Shown here: one piece after another, positions 43,181 to 53,956 of the stretch
Position numbering within the stretch: position 1 is the first letter of the stretch
Layout of the letters: the number at the start of each line of letters is the position of its first letter
Assembly: GCA_949318235.1 (NCBI GenBank)
Contig: OX439133.1
Span: forward strand, 7,993,637-8,057,636
Source: Ecdyonurus torrentis
Taxonomy: Eukaryota; Arthropoda; Insecta; Ephemeroptera; Heptageniidae
Length of the DNA stretch: 64,000 nucleotides
Direction: 5' to 3'
Translations under genes and position numbers: made by a program
The notes under the pieces: generated by a model
Seen by the model: only the letters and a program-made list of their open reading frames with translations
Told to the model about the DNA's origin: nothing
The model's database searches: none

Positions 43181-43496
43181 CAATGATAAAGAAAAGGATA
43201 GAAAAACCAGCAAGGGCCTTACCACAGTAGAAGTTCTATGGAGAGGTCGAGGTCTTGCATGGCACAGTATAATGTTATAAAAGTTTCTTTATAACTTGAG
43301 AGCTTTCGTCATATGATAATGACATTATCATATGACGAAAGCTCTCAAGTTATAAAGAAACTTTTATAACATTATACTGTGCCATGCAAGACCTCGACCT
43401 CTCCATAGAACTTCTACTGTGGTAAGGCCCTTGCTGGTTTTTCTATCCTTTTCTTTATCATTGATCCTAACCGCGATGGTTTTTTCCTTAAATTGA
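43181..43496. mobile_element. Penelope-derived hairpin element, compact copy, 14-bp duplication
   Basis: TATATATATATTTT flanks both sides (43167-43180, 43497-43510). Left end CAATGATAAAGAAAAGGATA; right end CCTTAAATTGA, identical to the 28334 copy. The inner ~130 bp are deleted, so the arms meet at ATGATAATGACATTATCATA (43313-43332), giving an almost perfect ~140 bp stem. Confidence 0.92.
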
Positions 43497-43904
43497 TATA
43501 TATATATTTTAAATATTTATTATTTAAACAAACATTTATACTTCTTTTTAGCACCAAATGTATATATTTTTTAAAACATTAATCAAAAGTTATAAAATCA
43601 AGTTTAAATGCAAAATAATAATAAAAGATAGTAAAAATTTCTATGAAATATAAAAATCAAAATGTATAAGTAATACAACATGGCTTTTACAGTTTAACTT
43701 AAAAATATAAAATAAATTTAAAAGTATACAAAACTTAAAAATTAAAATAACATTTGTGTCGCTCTGTCACCCAGAAAAAGATACAAAAATAATGTTTTGC
43801 ATTTACATAATATAAAGCTATTGTAAAAACACATTTTTAACTTTGATACTAGCACAGAATTAAACATGCTGTACAATTTTGGGTTTGAAATTCATACATT
43901 GATA

Positions 43905-44060
43905 CTAGCAGCTTCAGTAGCCAGTTCAATGAAATCAGCTCATCACTAGGATTACATTGAACTGGCTACTGAAGCTGCAAACTTGTATACAAATCAATAT
44001 TGATTGATGTTAGCAGCTTCAGTAGCCAGTTCAATGAAATCAGCTCATCGCTTGGATTCT
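43905..44060. repeat. Tandem 'GCTTCAGTAGCCAGTTCAATG' hairpin repeat
   Basis: Two direct units (AGCAGCTTCAGTAGCCAGTT at 43909 and 44011) and one inverted unit (AACTGGCTACTGAAGCTGC at about 43960) in 150 bp. The same units form the core of the 36940-37460 hairpin. Confidence 0.75.
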
Positions 44061-44398
44061 AGTAACGTCAGATGCGATACAATTTCATTGAAATTAAAAA
44101 ATCCCCAACAAAATTTGTATTTTAATGTCCATAATTTGTTTTTAAAGTATGACACTAAATTTGAAAGCAACAATTTTATGTACAAAATCAATTAATAGGT
44201 TCTATAGCATAAAATTAGTTTATATTCTGAAAGTGCTTTCATTTTTATTATTATTTTTTGTGGGTTTTAATTTTACTATTTTTTTGTTATTTTTAGTTGA
44301 ATATTCTACAGTTCCTAGAAAATTACTAAAAAGTATTGAGCTATTTTAATCACCAATATATTGCTTATTGGAATAGTGCACTAGTGAATCACAGGCAA

Positions 44399-44526
44399 TG
44401 TGGGAAAAAAAAAAAAGAAAGAAAAAAAAAGAAAAAAAAAAAAAAAAAAAGAAAGAAAGCAAGAAAGAAAAAGAAAGAAAGAAAGAAGAAGAAAAAGCAC
44501 TTCTATTAATTTCCTTTTTCCTTTTT

Positions 44527-44567
<41 letters not shown>

Positions 44568-44600
44568 CTTCTTCTTCTTTTTCTTCTTCTTCTTTATTAT
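44399..44600. repeat. Purine tract followed by pyrimidine tract
   Basis: About 100 bp of A/G-rich DNA (44403-44497) followed by about 90 bp of T/C-rich DNA (44507-44596), which could fold into one stem. Apparent Lys/Phe-rich frames are artefacts. Confidence 0.85.
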
Positions 44601-44699
44601 TATTATATGTATACAGTAGGTATAGTATAGTAAAACCATTCTCTTAGGATTATTGGGGGAAAAAACTGCTGCACTAAGGCTCACATTTTTAAATGACAA

Positions 44700-45370
44700 A
44701 TACTTCACACACTTTTAAATCTTTGAAAATCATAAAAAAAAAAAATTAAAAAAAAAAAAAAATTATTTTCCAGCACTACTAGAAAAAGTAGATAGAAAAC
44801 TTGAGCTATTTCAGAATATGTAAAAACAATTTTTTATGCTAGATACTATTTATCCATAGCATAAATGTTACATGAAAAAAAAAAAAGCCTCTTTCAAAAG
44901 ACTTGAAACTTGAGAAAGTTCTCTAGAAAATACTAGAAAATGCACAATTTTGGCCTTCTATTAGTGCCTTAAAATAAAGTAATTCACCATTTTACATGGA
45001 GATGGCATTTCTCTGTCTCTAACTTTTGCGACCTTTTTCTTTTGAAAGCATCATCTCTTTAAATGTAACAATTATGCGACAGACGAGTGTACAAGTGGGA
45101 CACGTACACTTGGCTTCTCTTACTACTTATAATGATAATGCATACACATACAAACTATAATACACAATATCTACACAATAACTATAATATTAATATTGCA
45201 TCAAAATTAATTTTTATTTATTTTTGACACAACCATTTTTATTTTGTGCAAAAACATCATATGGAATAAATTTGCAATAAATGCAATCAATTTTAGTACA
45301 AGAGTGTTGTAGATAGTTTTTTTTAGTTGTAGAAAAATGAAGTAAAATCTTGCAAAGTGTACATTTTATG
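44700..45370. other. AT-rich intergenic stretch, nothing recognised
   Basis: A runs and unstructured DNA only. Confidence 0.5.
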
Positions 45371-45747
45371 TAAGGGAGTAGGGTACCGACGTCGGCAATT
45401 AGACTCAAACTTTTCTCGCCAAAAATATCTGAAATTTTGCACAATTATTTATTTATTAAACACCAAGGTGTACTTCTGCACAATGATACTTCAGCTTGAG
45501 ACAATTTCAATCATATAATAATTTTGGGGGGGTCACAGTGCAAATTAAATTTATATGATATTTTGAAGTTTTAAGCCCATTAAACCCAATGTTAATTTCA
45601 TTAATTTTTTTTCTTTTTTTGGGTACGGTCAAACATCTTGAAATTTTTATCACGGCTAGGTGTGACCCTTAGCTACACAATGACACCAAATTTAGACCCA
45701 AAACACTTGTAGTTTTTGAGATATAAGGTCAGTACCCTACTCCCTTA
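45371..45747. mobile_element. TIR MITE, ~375 bp
   Basis: Perfect inverted ends TAAGGGAGTAGGGTAC / GTACCCTACTCCCTTA with TAA at both sides, which fits a TWA (Harbinger-type) or TA target. Interior without coding capacity. Confidence 0.8.
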
Positions 45748-46218
45748 AAAATGTTTTAGTAGAATTAATAAGAATTTTAATTTTTAAATCTACAACTTTT
45801 TATATTATTTTGTGTTTTTGCCTTTAAAGGGACTCTAAAAAAATGCACTTTTAAAGCTACATGTGTAATTTTTTATGGGTTTTATTAATAATTACTTATT
45901 TAATATATTTTTCTATGGACAAATGCTATTAACAACCTTGTTTGTATCTAAAATGCTATTTAAATATGGAATAATTATAATTTTTAGTCATGCGTCATTT
46001 GCATGAGAGGGTAAAATCACTTTTTTGTTTATGGGAAAGGCATATTATAATATGCAATAATTTTTATACATCCATGCCTTTAATGGCAAATATTGGATAT
46101 ATATTTAACAAGAATTAGGTATTTAAAGAAATTTTAAACTTGAAATTTAATGAAATTAAGCTGAAATGGGGGCAAAATTTAAGCACATATTAAAAAAATT
46201 TGTACAAAAAAAGTTTGT

Positions 46219-46249
<31 letters not shown>

Positions 46250-46372
46250 ACTTAAAGGGAAAAATTATTTTATTTTTATCATTATGTTTTGCATATTGCC
46301 AAATTTCTATTTTTTAAGTATTAAATTCTATGTATTTTCTCTAGCAAGAAAAAAAAATCTAGTTACTTATTA

Positions 46373-46526
46373 AGGCCCACGCAGCCGTCATATATTATTT
46401 AGTACTAAATTAATTTTAAAAAATAAGCCACTGTGATTGGCTGAGAGTTGACTCTCAGCCAATCACAGTGGCTTATTTTCTTAAATTTATTTAATATTAA
46501 ATAAAATAAGACAGCTGCGCCGGCCT
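46373..46526. mobile_element. Harbinger-like palindromic MITE, copy 2
   Basis: TTA at 46370-46372 and 46527-46529. Ends AGGCCCACGCAGCCGTC / CAGCTGCGCCGGCCT. Same family as 36779-36922; the centre is GATTGGCTGAGAGTTGACTC. Confidence 0.88.
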
Positions 46527-46774
46527 TTACAATTCAAAATTTAAAATTTCTTGAAATACCTAAAAGTTTTACAACAGGTTTTGAAAAATACATTTTTCTT
46601 TTTTTTTTAACAGGAAAGTCTTATTTTTTTGTATACATTTTTAAATGCATTCACAAATTTTTAGAATTATTATTTTTGGACAGTATAATGGACTAATTTC
46701 AGTTCTAGCATAAATAAAGTTTGTTGGCTATTCTAAAATAGAGCCTTCTTTTTATTATAGATGTAAAATTTTTA

Positions 46775-47080
46775 CATAACTGAGAGCTTTCGTCATATTG
46801 TTATGGCATTATCAATCAATCAATGAATCAATCAATAGACCAATCCATCAACCAATCAATCGACCAATCAATCAATCAATCAATCTGTATTATTTGATTG
46901 ATGTCATTACCATTACCATGATGAAAGCTGTTATATTAACATTTAAAGCAAAAAAAAAAAAAAAAAAAAAAAAATACTGTGTGCCACATGATACTTTGAC
47001 CTCACCATAGAACTTCTATTGTGGTAAGTAAGGCCAGCTCTGGTATTTTTATGCTTTTCTTTAATCCCAACCGCAATGTT
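46775..47080. mobile_element. Penelope-related hairpin with a (TCAA)n centre
   Basis: ATAACTGAGAGCTTTCGTCA at the left; ATGATGAAAGCTGTTATATT and GAACTTCTATTGTGGTAAG at the right. The centre has expanded into a TCAA microsatellite (about 46812-46882). The outer left arm is missing. Confidence 0.65.
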
Positions 47081-47708
47081 TTTTTTTTTTTTTTTTTTTT
47101 TCCTTAATTTTTTTTTGTAAAACAAGTGCATAATTTTGAATGCAAATTTGTTTTGATTATTTTAAACTTCTCATTTCTAAGTGAATAAAAAAGTATTGAA
47201 AGATGATTTTCATCAAATGATTTTTATCTCCACACACTTGTCAGAGAAAGTTCAAAAATTGGAATATACAAACCCCTTCAAAGCTAAAATAAAAAATAAA
47301 AGTTCTTATTTAGAATCCAATACAAAATTTATGCTAGAAACAATTTGATTAGAAAAAGGCTTCATTTTTTTAAATTTTTTTGGACAGTTTGGCTTATTTT
47401 TTAAACAGAGTGCCTTAATATAAAGAGGCACCTAAAAATTCAGACTTTTTACAGCAAAAAGTTGAAATCTTAAAAATACAGGGTGAAAATCACTATTATT
47501 AATATTAATGCACAATATTATAATGTTTAGTTATTAACAACCATTAATTAGTGGGTGGGGGGTATATATAATTGTTCATAATAATCACAAATTAAAATAT
47601 AAATTAAAACAAAAACAGAGTGTAGTTTTCACCTAATTTTCTTTTTTCTTTTCTTTCACTTTATTCTTGATACGTGTTTTTTTCATACTTTAGTAGTTTT
47701 GTTTTGAG

Positions 47709-47717
47709 CTAGAATAC
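47709..47717 (-). CDS. CDC42 small effector, last coding exon (tentative)
   Basis: Acceptor ATTTTTGTTTCAG followed by Val-Phe-stop. AATAAA occurs about 45 bp downstream at about 47665. If it is wrong, the true final exon lies elsewhere at lower coordinates. Confidence 0.5.
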   Translation of the reverse strand, partial: VF

Positions 47718-48831
47718 CTGAAACAAAAATATTACACATATTTTATTACAAAGTGTGACACATTTAAAACCCACAATTAGGTACAGTCAACTGGGGTGAC
47801 TTTAAAGGCCCATTTAACTCTACTTTGGGTACTCATTTCAAAATTTTGAAACATGTCATAAAGATCAAATTTAAATTTAAACAAAAGTAAGATTCTTCAA
47901 ATTTCTAGCAAGACGGAGATAATTGGGTGTTCAAAGTCACCATGCACGACCTCTGAAAAAGCCGACACGGTACCCACCAAGCAATGAACACACGGCCTCT
48001 CGCGTGACCCATACCACTGCACCACCAGGCTCAGTGGCTTGAACTCCCTAATATACCCTAGCTTATATAATCAAAGAATAGGGTCTATGCATTCATATTA
48101 AAGTCAACACCATGTTGTATACCTCAATAACATGGGTGGCATAGGAAAATAATTCATTTTAAAACCACTATGCAATATTTTTGAGAGCATTGATGCTGTA
48201 AATCTGTTGAATTAGTATCTTAAGTATGTGAGAAAAATAACAATAACAAAAAATTAACAGATTTCCCAAAGAAAATTGCCTTAAATGAAGTTTGACCTAT
48301 GCGGGGCAATGTTATTCACTACTCCAGTATGGCCTCCAAGCGTATTAAATATGACGTCATGCGCATACACCTTATACCCTAAGTACCCACTAATATCCAT
48401 ACCTTGATTGCCATCTCATACCCTCCCTTGCTTTGCATTTGATTCTGCAGAGCATTGAGATGGGTACTGTCTGTTGCTAAAGCAACGTCCCCTGACCCAA
48501 TATGTCCAGTGTGCTGGAAGTTGGTGGGGTTGCCAATCATGGAACGATCTATCTTAGGTCGTCCAGCTGCAGCTCTTCTCCGTGCAGTGTTTCTCTGCTG
48601 TAAATATTAGCCAAGTTAATATACAATCAGGAATTTTAAAATTATAGGAGTATTTATAAGGGTACTGGGAGCAGAACTTGCAGGAAAAAATCTTATATAA
48701 GATAGGAACATTTAAAAGGTACCAACATTTCTATATTAACCCAAACTACAACATTTTTGTGTGTACAAAATGCATAGGGGGGTGAAGCTTGAAGAGAATA
48801 TGGGAAATTAGCATAGCACATCCAATAATTA

Positions 48832-48876
<45 letters not shown>

Positions 48877-48959
48877 CAAAAATAAAAAAGTTATTTAATT
48901 ATGAATTGAAATGTTTTATTTTTAGTGTTTATTTATAATACAAATTACTTAGAAGTTGT

Positions 48960-48999
<40 letters not shown>

Positions 49000-49252
49000 T
49001 AAGGAGTGATTGATATTTATTTATTAGGTAATTTTTAATTATGGATGTTGCAAAATTGTCAATTACAATTGAAATTAGAGATTTTTTCAAAAAAAAAAGT
49101 TTCACCAAAAGAATAAACAAATCTTGCTATGCTAACAGGCCATTATTATTTTTATTTTTCTCGCCAGTAACATCTATTACTTGACATACCTGATGTGACT
49201 GTTGATTGATGCAACATGAAAACCATTGCAGCCAAATATCCCCACTCATCAT
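47709..49252 (-). CDS. CDC42 small effector (CDC42SE/SPEC family), three coding exons
   Basis: Minus-strand exons 49252-49190, 48597-48403 and 47717-47709 join in phase 0 to an 88-residue protein, close to the ~84 residues of vertebrate CDC42SE2. Exon 1 gives MMSGDIWLQWFSCC, the short N-terminus with paired cysteines (palmitoylated in the family). Exon 2 has a basic run and the CRIB motif IDRSMIGNPTNFQHTGHIG, then NQMQSKGGYEM, both family signatures. CRIB domains bind GTP-loaded CDC42; the family acts at the plasma membrane on actin organisation. The last exon (two residues and a stop) is the weakest part. A mariner-like MITE, a SINE fragment and an M1 copy lie in the second intron. Confidence 0.9.
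47782..47945. mobile_element. Mariner-like MITE, copy 3, right end damaged
   Basis: Left end TACAGTCAACTGGGGTGACT; the right end stops at TTCAAAGTCACC, where other copies continue to the TA. The interior is inverted relative to copies 1 and 2. Confidence 0.7.
47946..48045 (-). mobile_element. tRNA-derived SINE fragment
   Basis: On minus, GAGCCTGGTGGTGCAGTGGT resembles a Pol III A box and GTGTTCATTGC, about 35 bp on, a decayed B box, followed by GGTGGGTACCGTGTCGGC. A similar B-box region is at 55838-55885. Confidence 0.45.
48081..48375 (-). mobile_element. M1 element (CDC42SE intron 2)
   Basis: It runs from GGGTCTATGCATTCATATTA to CGCATACACCTTAT, very close to the 7411-7713 copy (shared GGCATAGGAAAATA and CAATAACAAAAAATTAACAG). 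Octamer at 48352-48359. It ends only about 30 bp from the CRIB exon's donor. Confidence 0.82.
48403..48597 (-). CDS. CDC42 small effector, CRIB exon
   Basis: 65 codons between acceptor ATATTTACAG and donor ATCAAG|GTATGG. A second AG three bases downstream (CAGCAG) allows a NAGNAG splice choice that would drop one Gln. Confidence 0.93.
49190..49252 (-). CDS. CDC42 small effector, first coding exon
   Basis: Two adjacent ATGs (49252 and 49249) and then Ser-Gly-Asp-Ile-Trp; the donor CATCAG|GTATGT closes in phase 0. The second ATG would match the family's usual MS start. Confidence 0.88.
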
Positions 49253-49360
49253 GCCTCCTCCTCGACTTCTTAAGCTCATTGTCAATTTGTATCAGTCTGT
49301 ATTCTCAGGTGTCAGCACCTCTGCAGCATCCTGTCAACATAACAATGTCATCTGTTAGCA

Positions 49361-49388
49361 CTGAAGAAGGCACACTCTTACCGAAAGC
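49361..49388 (+). other. Hammerhead-like / Penelope-tail motif
   Basis: CTGAAGA, A, then GG...CC and GAAAGCTC. It resembles the CTGAAGA...GAAA motifs at 13289, 17850 and 18053, but helix II is only about 2 bp. Lies just 5' of the CDC42 small effector start on the opposite strand. Confidence 0.3.
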
Positions 49389-49842
49389 TCTATTATTACT
49401 ATTTAATTTTTAACACCACATTCATTAAGGGAGGCTTAAGTATACACTGGACCAAACCAGTAGTTGAGATGCATTATGCACTTTGCAACCACCCAGCTCT
49501 TTTAAATATTTTTTAATATTTATTTTTATTATTTCAGATATTTTTAAATGTAATATGATTAAAATTTATGATGCAAAACAAGTTTTTTTTTTTTTTTTTT
49601 TTTTTTTAATTTCAAATTTTCATTTTAAAACTGAGGCAAAATTTGTAATGGTACAAATTTGTACCTCTAGTCCAGACACAGCAAATTAATTATTTAATGG
49701 TTAATTTAATGGTAATCGAGATACAAGGCTTTTGCTATATGCCCTCTCTCGCCTTTTCTTGAGAGGAACGTAACATTATTCCGCGAGAGCATAAAAACCG
49801 AGGCACTTCATGAGTTGGCTCTTGGCCCTACCAAACTAATAC

Positions 49843-49965
49843 CTTGATGGCGGCCGTCTTGCATCCATAAACGCGAGCTAAACTTAGGGGTTTCCTTTTG
49901 AACCCCCCAAACCCAACACCTAGATCCTCTCTTGCGCGTGAACGGACGCACAATTCATTCATTTA
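49843..49965 (-). promoter_or_regulatory. Candidate 5' non-coding exon/promoter of the CDC42 small effector
   Basis: A GC-richer patch. On minus it has AAGACGGCCGCCATCAAG directly before a donor (GTATTAG); GCCGCCAT is the core of YY1-type elements that sit just downstream of many animal transcription starts. Placement 600 bp before the coding start supports a promoter or first exon. Confidence 0.4.
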
Positions 49966-49999
49966 TTTACATACAAAATACTCATTTATTTATAAATAT

Positions 50000-50535
50000 T
50001 AAAAAATAAAAAAAATTAAATAAAATAAAATAAAGACTTTTAAAAATAAATAAACGATGAAAATTAACTCGAAATTCGAACTTTTATTGAAAGATTCGCA
50101 TCTTTCGTTTAGTAAATTACTCAAAATTTACATTAAAAGTCAATAAAACATTACAAGTATAATAACCTCAAATTCAGTACAATTTAACGAAATACTGTTG
50201 TTAAATTTACCTTTCAAATTTAAACATATATTAATGTAATATTTTTGTATTCATATATATATTTTATATCGAGAAATAAAAACTTTAGTATAAAATGTTA
50301 TTATTCCTGTTATATTTGTTATTCTGATATATAATGATGACTAATATATTTAAATTTACGATAGCAAATATGTTGTACGTTCAATATAATTACGTTATAA
50401 CGGATATGATCAAATTATCGCAAACCTTACTACACGATTGCATTACTGTTAAGTTAGATTTTTTAAGTAAATAAGATTTAAAAATATAAACTTAATTTGC
50501 AATTCTTAATTATTCCAAGGAAGAGGATTATTATT
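50000..50535. other. AT-rich intergenic stretch, nothing recognised
   Basis: No gene or repeat structure was seen. Confidence 0.5.
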
Positions 50536-50541
50536 ATTATT

Positions 50542-50812
50542 CACTCGAAAAAATGGTGCATTACTTCAGTTACAACTTATTTAAGATAATCGCTTTTAAG
50601 TTCTTATAAGTAGCTATAAAATAATGAATTGTAGCAAATTATTAACATTAGCTAATTTAACTTAAAATATATAGCTTAAAACCACTTAAATTAGCTATTG
50701 TTAATAATTTGCTAAAATGCATTATTTTAGCTACTCATAATAACTCAAAAGTGTTTATTATCTTAAATAAGTTAAGATTTGTAAATGAAGTAATGCACCT
50801 TTTTTTAGAGTG
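50542..50812. mobile_element. Palindromic MITE, ~270 bp
   Basis: CACTCGAAAAAATGGTGCAT / ATGCACCTTTTTTTAGAGTG, continuing inward (CAACTTATTTAAG / CTTAAATAAGTT; TTAGCTAATTTAA mirrored). Family not assigned; the flanks TTATTATT / TTATTAAT are 7 of 8 identical. Confidence 0.7.
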
Positions 50813-51009
50813 TTATTAATATTTTGCATTCAATAACAATAAAGGGTAAAATTGAACAATTTTATTAAAAAGCTACAACATTTCCTTTCATCACTTTTTT
50901 TTTTTTTTTTTATATATATACATTTTTTCCGTCGATTCCCTATTACTTAATAAAATTTAGTACGTATCCCTTTTTTAGGGTAATTATATCAGTTTTCTAT
51001 TAAAAAGTA

Positions 51010-51500
51010 CAAACGTCATTTTATAGGTAATATTTCAAAAAAAATCTGTTCAAAAAAGGATAAGAAATTTTAATGAAATAAAAACCTTATAGAACTTTTA
51101 ATATTATTATTATTTTAATTAATTTTTATTTTTAGGACGATTAGAAAAAAAGAAATGACCTACGAGCTAGCTGCGAGCACAATATTTAAGTTTCCATTGT
51201 GAAAAATTTGCATATGATTAGTATTCATTTTTATTATTATTTTGCCAAAAACTTAAAACTTTCTAATAAAGTTATGATCTATCGATTGCTATTAGTTTGA
51301 TATTCAAAGGTCCATCTTGATCCGAGAAAATTGAGTTATTTTATTATTTATTATTATTTTCCTTTTCCACAATGGTAAAATAAAATGGCTAAAAATGAAT
51401 TGTGAAAAAGGTATGGGTAGTTCGAAAAAAACATTAGAACTTTCATTAAAAATTAAAAAAATGATATGTAGCCAAAAATTTTCTTCAAAATATTCTACTA
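51010..51500 (+). mobile_element. Diverged relative of the 1007-1530 piggyBac-like MITE
   Basis: Shares ATTTGCATATGATTAG, a CTATCGA block, TCCATCTTG, AATGGCTAAAAATGAATTG and GTATGGGTAGT in order with 1160-1440. No TTAA ends were found, so it is an old, incomplete copy. Confidence 0.5.
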
Positions 51501-52046
51501 TCACTTCTTTAATTTAAAAAAAAAAAAGAAAAAAAAAAGAAGTAAATTATAAAAAAAAAAATAAAAAAAAAAAATAAAAAAGTTCATGATTTATTATTTT
51601 GTCTCTATAAAATTATCATAGCATGAAAGGTAAACCAATTAAGCACCAAAGTAACCTGTGTCTTCTATATCTAATACAGTTTCTCATAGCATAGAAATAA
51701 AATTAACATGGTCTATACAGCCAAGGTGTTAATTATAATTGATCATATCTTCAAGTTCACGCGCATTTAAAAGTCGAAATTTCACACTAATTTAAATGTT
51801 ATTATAAATCATAGTTGTTAACATTTTTCTCATAACATATATGAAAGTATGGAAAATTATAATATATGATAATAAAATTATTATACAATTATTAACAAAT
51901 TAAAATTTGTATTTAATGTGCTTATAATGCATGTTTTTTTAATTTCTCTATTGATACCGTAGTAAAAACGAAAATTTCTGAACGATAAATATAATTTTAA
52001 GCATATTAATAATATAATATTACATTTTATAACGCAAGTAATAATA

Positions 52047-52355
52047 TAGGGTGGTTGCATTCATATGAAAGTCGACGCCATATGAAAGCACTAAATAGAA
52101 TTGGACGGTATAGGAAAATGACACATTTTGCCAGTTAAATAATACTTGGCCACGTTTTTTAGATTATTGATGCTGTCAACAGGTTGAATTAGGTTGTTAA
52201 GTATGAGAGAAAAATAATAAGCAAAAAAAAAAACTGATTTTCCGAAAAAAAAAAAAAAAAAAAAAAACTATGTTAGTTCTATGCTGAGCAATGTTATGCA
52301 TTGCTCCAGTATGGCGTCGAAGCGTATTCAGTATGACGTCATACGCATACACCCT
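52047..52355 (-). mobile_element. M1 element, full-length copy
   Basis: TAGGGTGGTTGCATTCATAT to ATACGCATACACCCT, with GCTGTCAACAGGTTGAATTA and CAGTATGACGTCATACG (octamer at 52334). An internal A run is expanded to about 25 nt (52243-52267). Confidence 0.85.
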
Positions 52356-52379
52356 AAAAGGGTATTAGTTATTGATACG

Positions 52380-53450
52380 TATTCATTACATAATTAAGAG
52401 TAAATATTATGTTTAGAAAAAAAAATGTTATTTCACTATTTTTTTTTTTTTTTTTTTTTTCCAGATACAAAATAAAAAGAAAGGAAATTTAAATATATTA
52501 TTTTAGATGTATAATTCACGTTCATTTTTTAATTTCATTGCTACACTGCACCTACGTCACATGTTGCTGCGTCATACAGTACAGTGTATATTTATAGTAC
52601 ATTTCTAATGTTTAAATCATTTTTATTGCCTATTTTCATGACCATGCAAGCAAATATTTTTTTTTAATATACGAAGCTCTGTTTTATTTGAGGGCGTCAA
52701 ATTTAAATATGAAAATTTTGATGATGCTTTACTTTTAAATAGAGAAGCAACCTCATAAAAACAAGTAACATTGCACAGCGTTGAAATGATTTACGAAATT
52801 ATATATATAATTTGCTTTATAAACGCTTACTTTTTATCTATGCATTAACAGAATTATTGCATAATTATGTATGAACTGCATTTATTTATTTATTTATTTT
52901 TAATCCCTGTTTCTGCTCTTTCCCTAATTTTTCCTTTTTTTTTTATTATTATTATTTATTAAATTTTTTTTTTAAATTTTAAATTGCTTTTATTTTGCGG
53001 GTTAGTTGTAAGAGTGGGTTAGACATGTCACATGTAGTAAAGTCTAAACCTAGTCGTTACAAAATAATTTGAATAAAGACGTTTATATAATTTAATTTAC
53101 TACCTATGCCGGTGAAATGGGTGTCGACTATAGAGGGAGCATAATATTTAGTAAGTATCCATTTATCATGGGTACTCATCATATACTTGCACTACAGTTT
53201 GAAAGTTTATTAAAAATACACTCGTACTTTGACTCATAACCAAAATATTTCATATACGTTGTTCAGTCTTTTTATTAAAAAAATAAAAAAAAAAATAATA
53301 ATAATAATTAAATAAATAAATTTAAAAAAAAACTATATTGCCTTATGATAATGCGATCAGATGGAGATTTCAGTGACGCAAAACTACATTTAAATACATG
53401 TTATTTCCATATGCCAATAGAAATTTAATATATTATATATTTTTAGTAAA
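52380..53450. other. AT-rich intergenic stretch
   Basis: Contains only low-complexity DNA and, at 53340-53430, copy 2 of the 'CAATCAGATGGAGATTTCA' repeat (GCGATCAGATGGAGATTTCA). Confidence 0.55.
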
Positions 53451-53457
53451 AAGATTG

Positions 53458-53460
<3 letters not shown>

Positions 53461-53497
<37 letters not shown>
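53461..53497. repeat. (TC)n microsatellite
   Basis: About 37 bp of CT dinucleotide. Confidence 0.95.
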
Positions 53498-53501
<4 letters not shown>

Positions 53502-53956
53502 AATGTAAGTAGACATGTATTTTGATAGTGTATCCACGTGTTAGCTGCTGTGTATAAAGTAGTGGTAGTGTAGTGGCATGTTGAAAAACCGCAGTGATAA
53601 CAACCTTGTCCCTTATCATTTTTAGCTTTTGTGTATATGGTTGATATGTGACGTTTCCTGTTGTATCGCGATCACGTCCATTGCACAAAAATATATTTAT
53701 ATAATGTGTACACTGAAAAAACACATAGCTAGTGGAGATGTAATGTGTAGGTGAAATATAATCATCGAATCAGGCACTACGTTGTGATTACAAAGGTAAA
53801 CTTATAAAAGTGAAAACTGCAGGTGAAATAGCTATCCAGATAATATACAATACATCATTAGTAATACTAATAAGTATTATGATAAAATATATTGACGCTT
53901 TAGATATATTTTTTTCTTAGTGTATTTAATAGTATATCATAATGATCAAATCTTTA

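Noticed and set aside
44346..44708. Lys/Phe-rich frames on both strands
   Set aside because: Homopolymer and purine/pyrimidine tracts.
46812..46882. Short regular TCAA-spaced repeats as a CRISPR-like array
   Set aside because: It is a tetranucleotide microsatellite in a eukaryotic hairpin element; there are no spacers.
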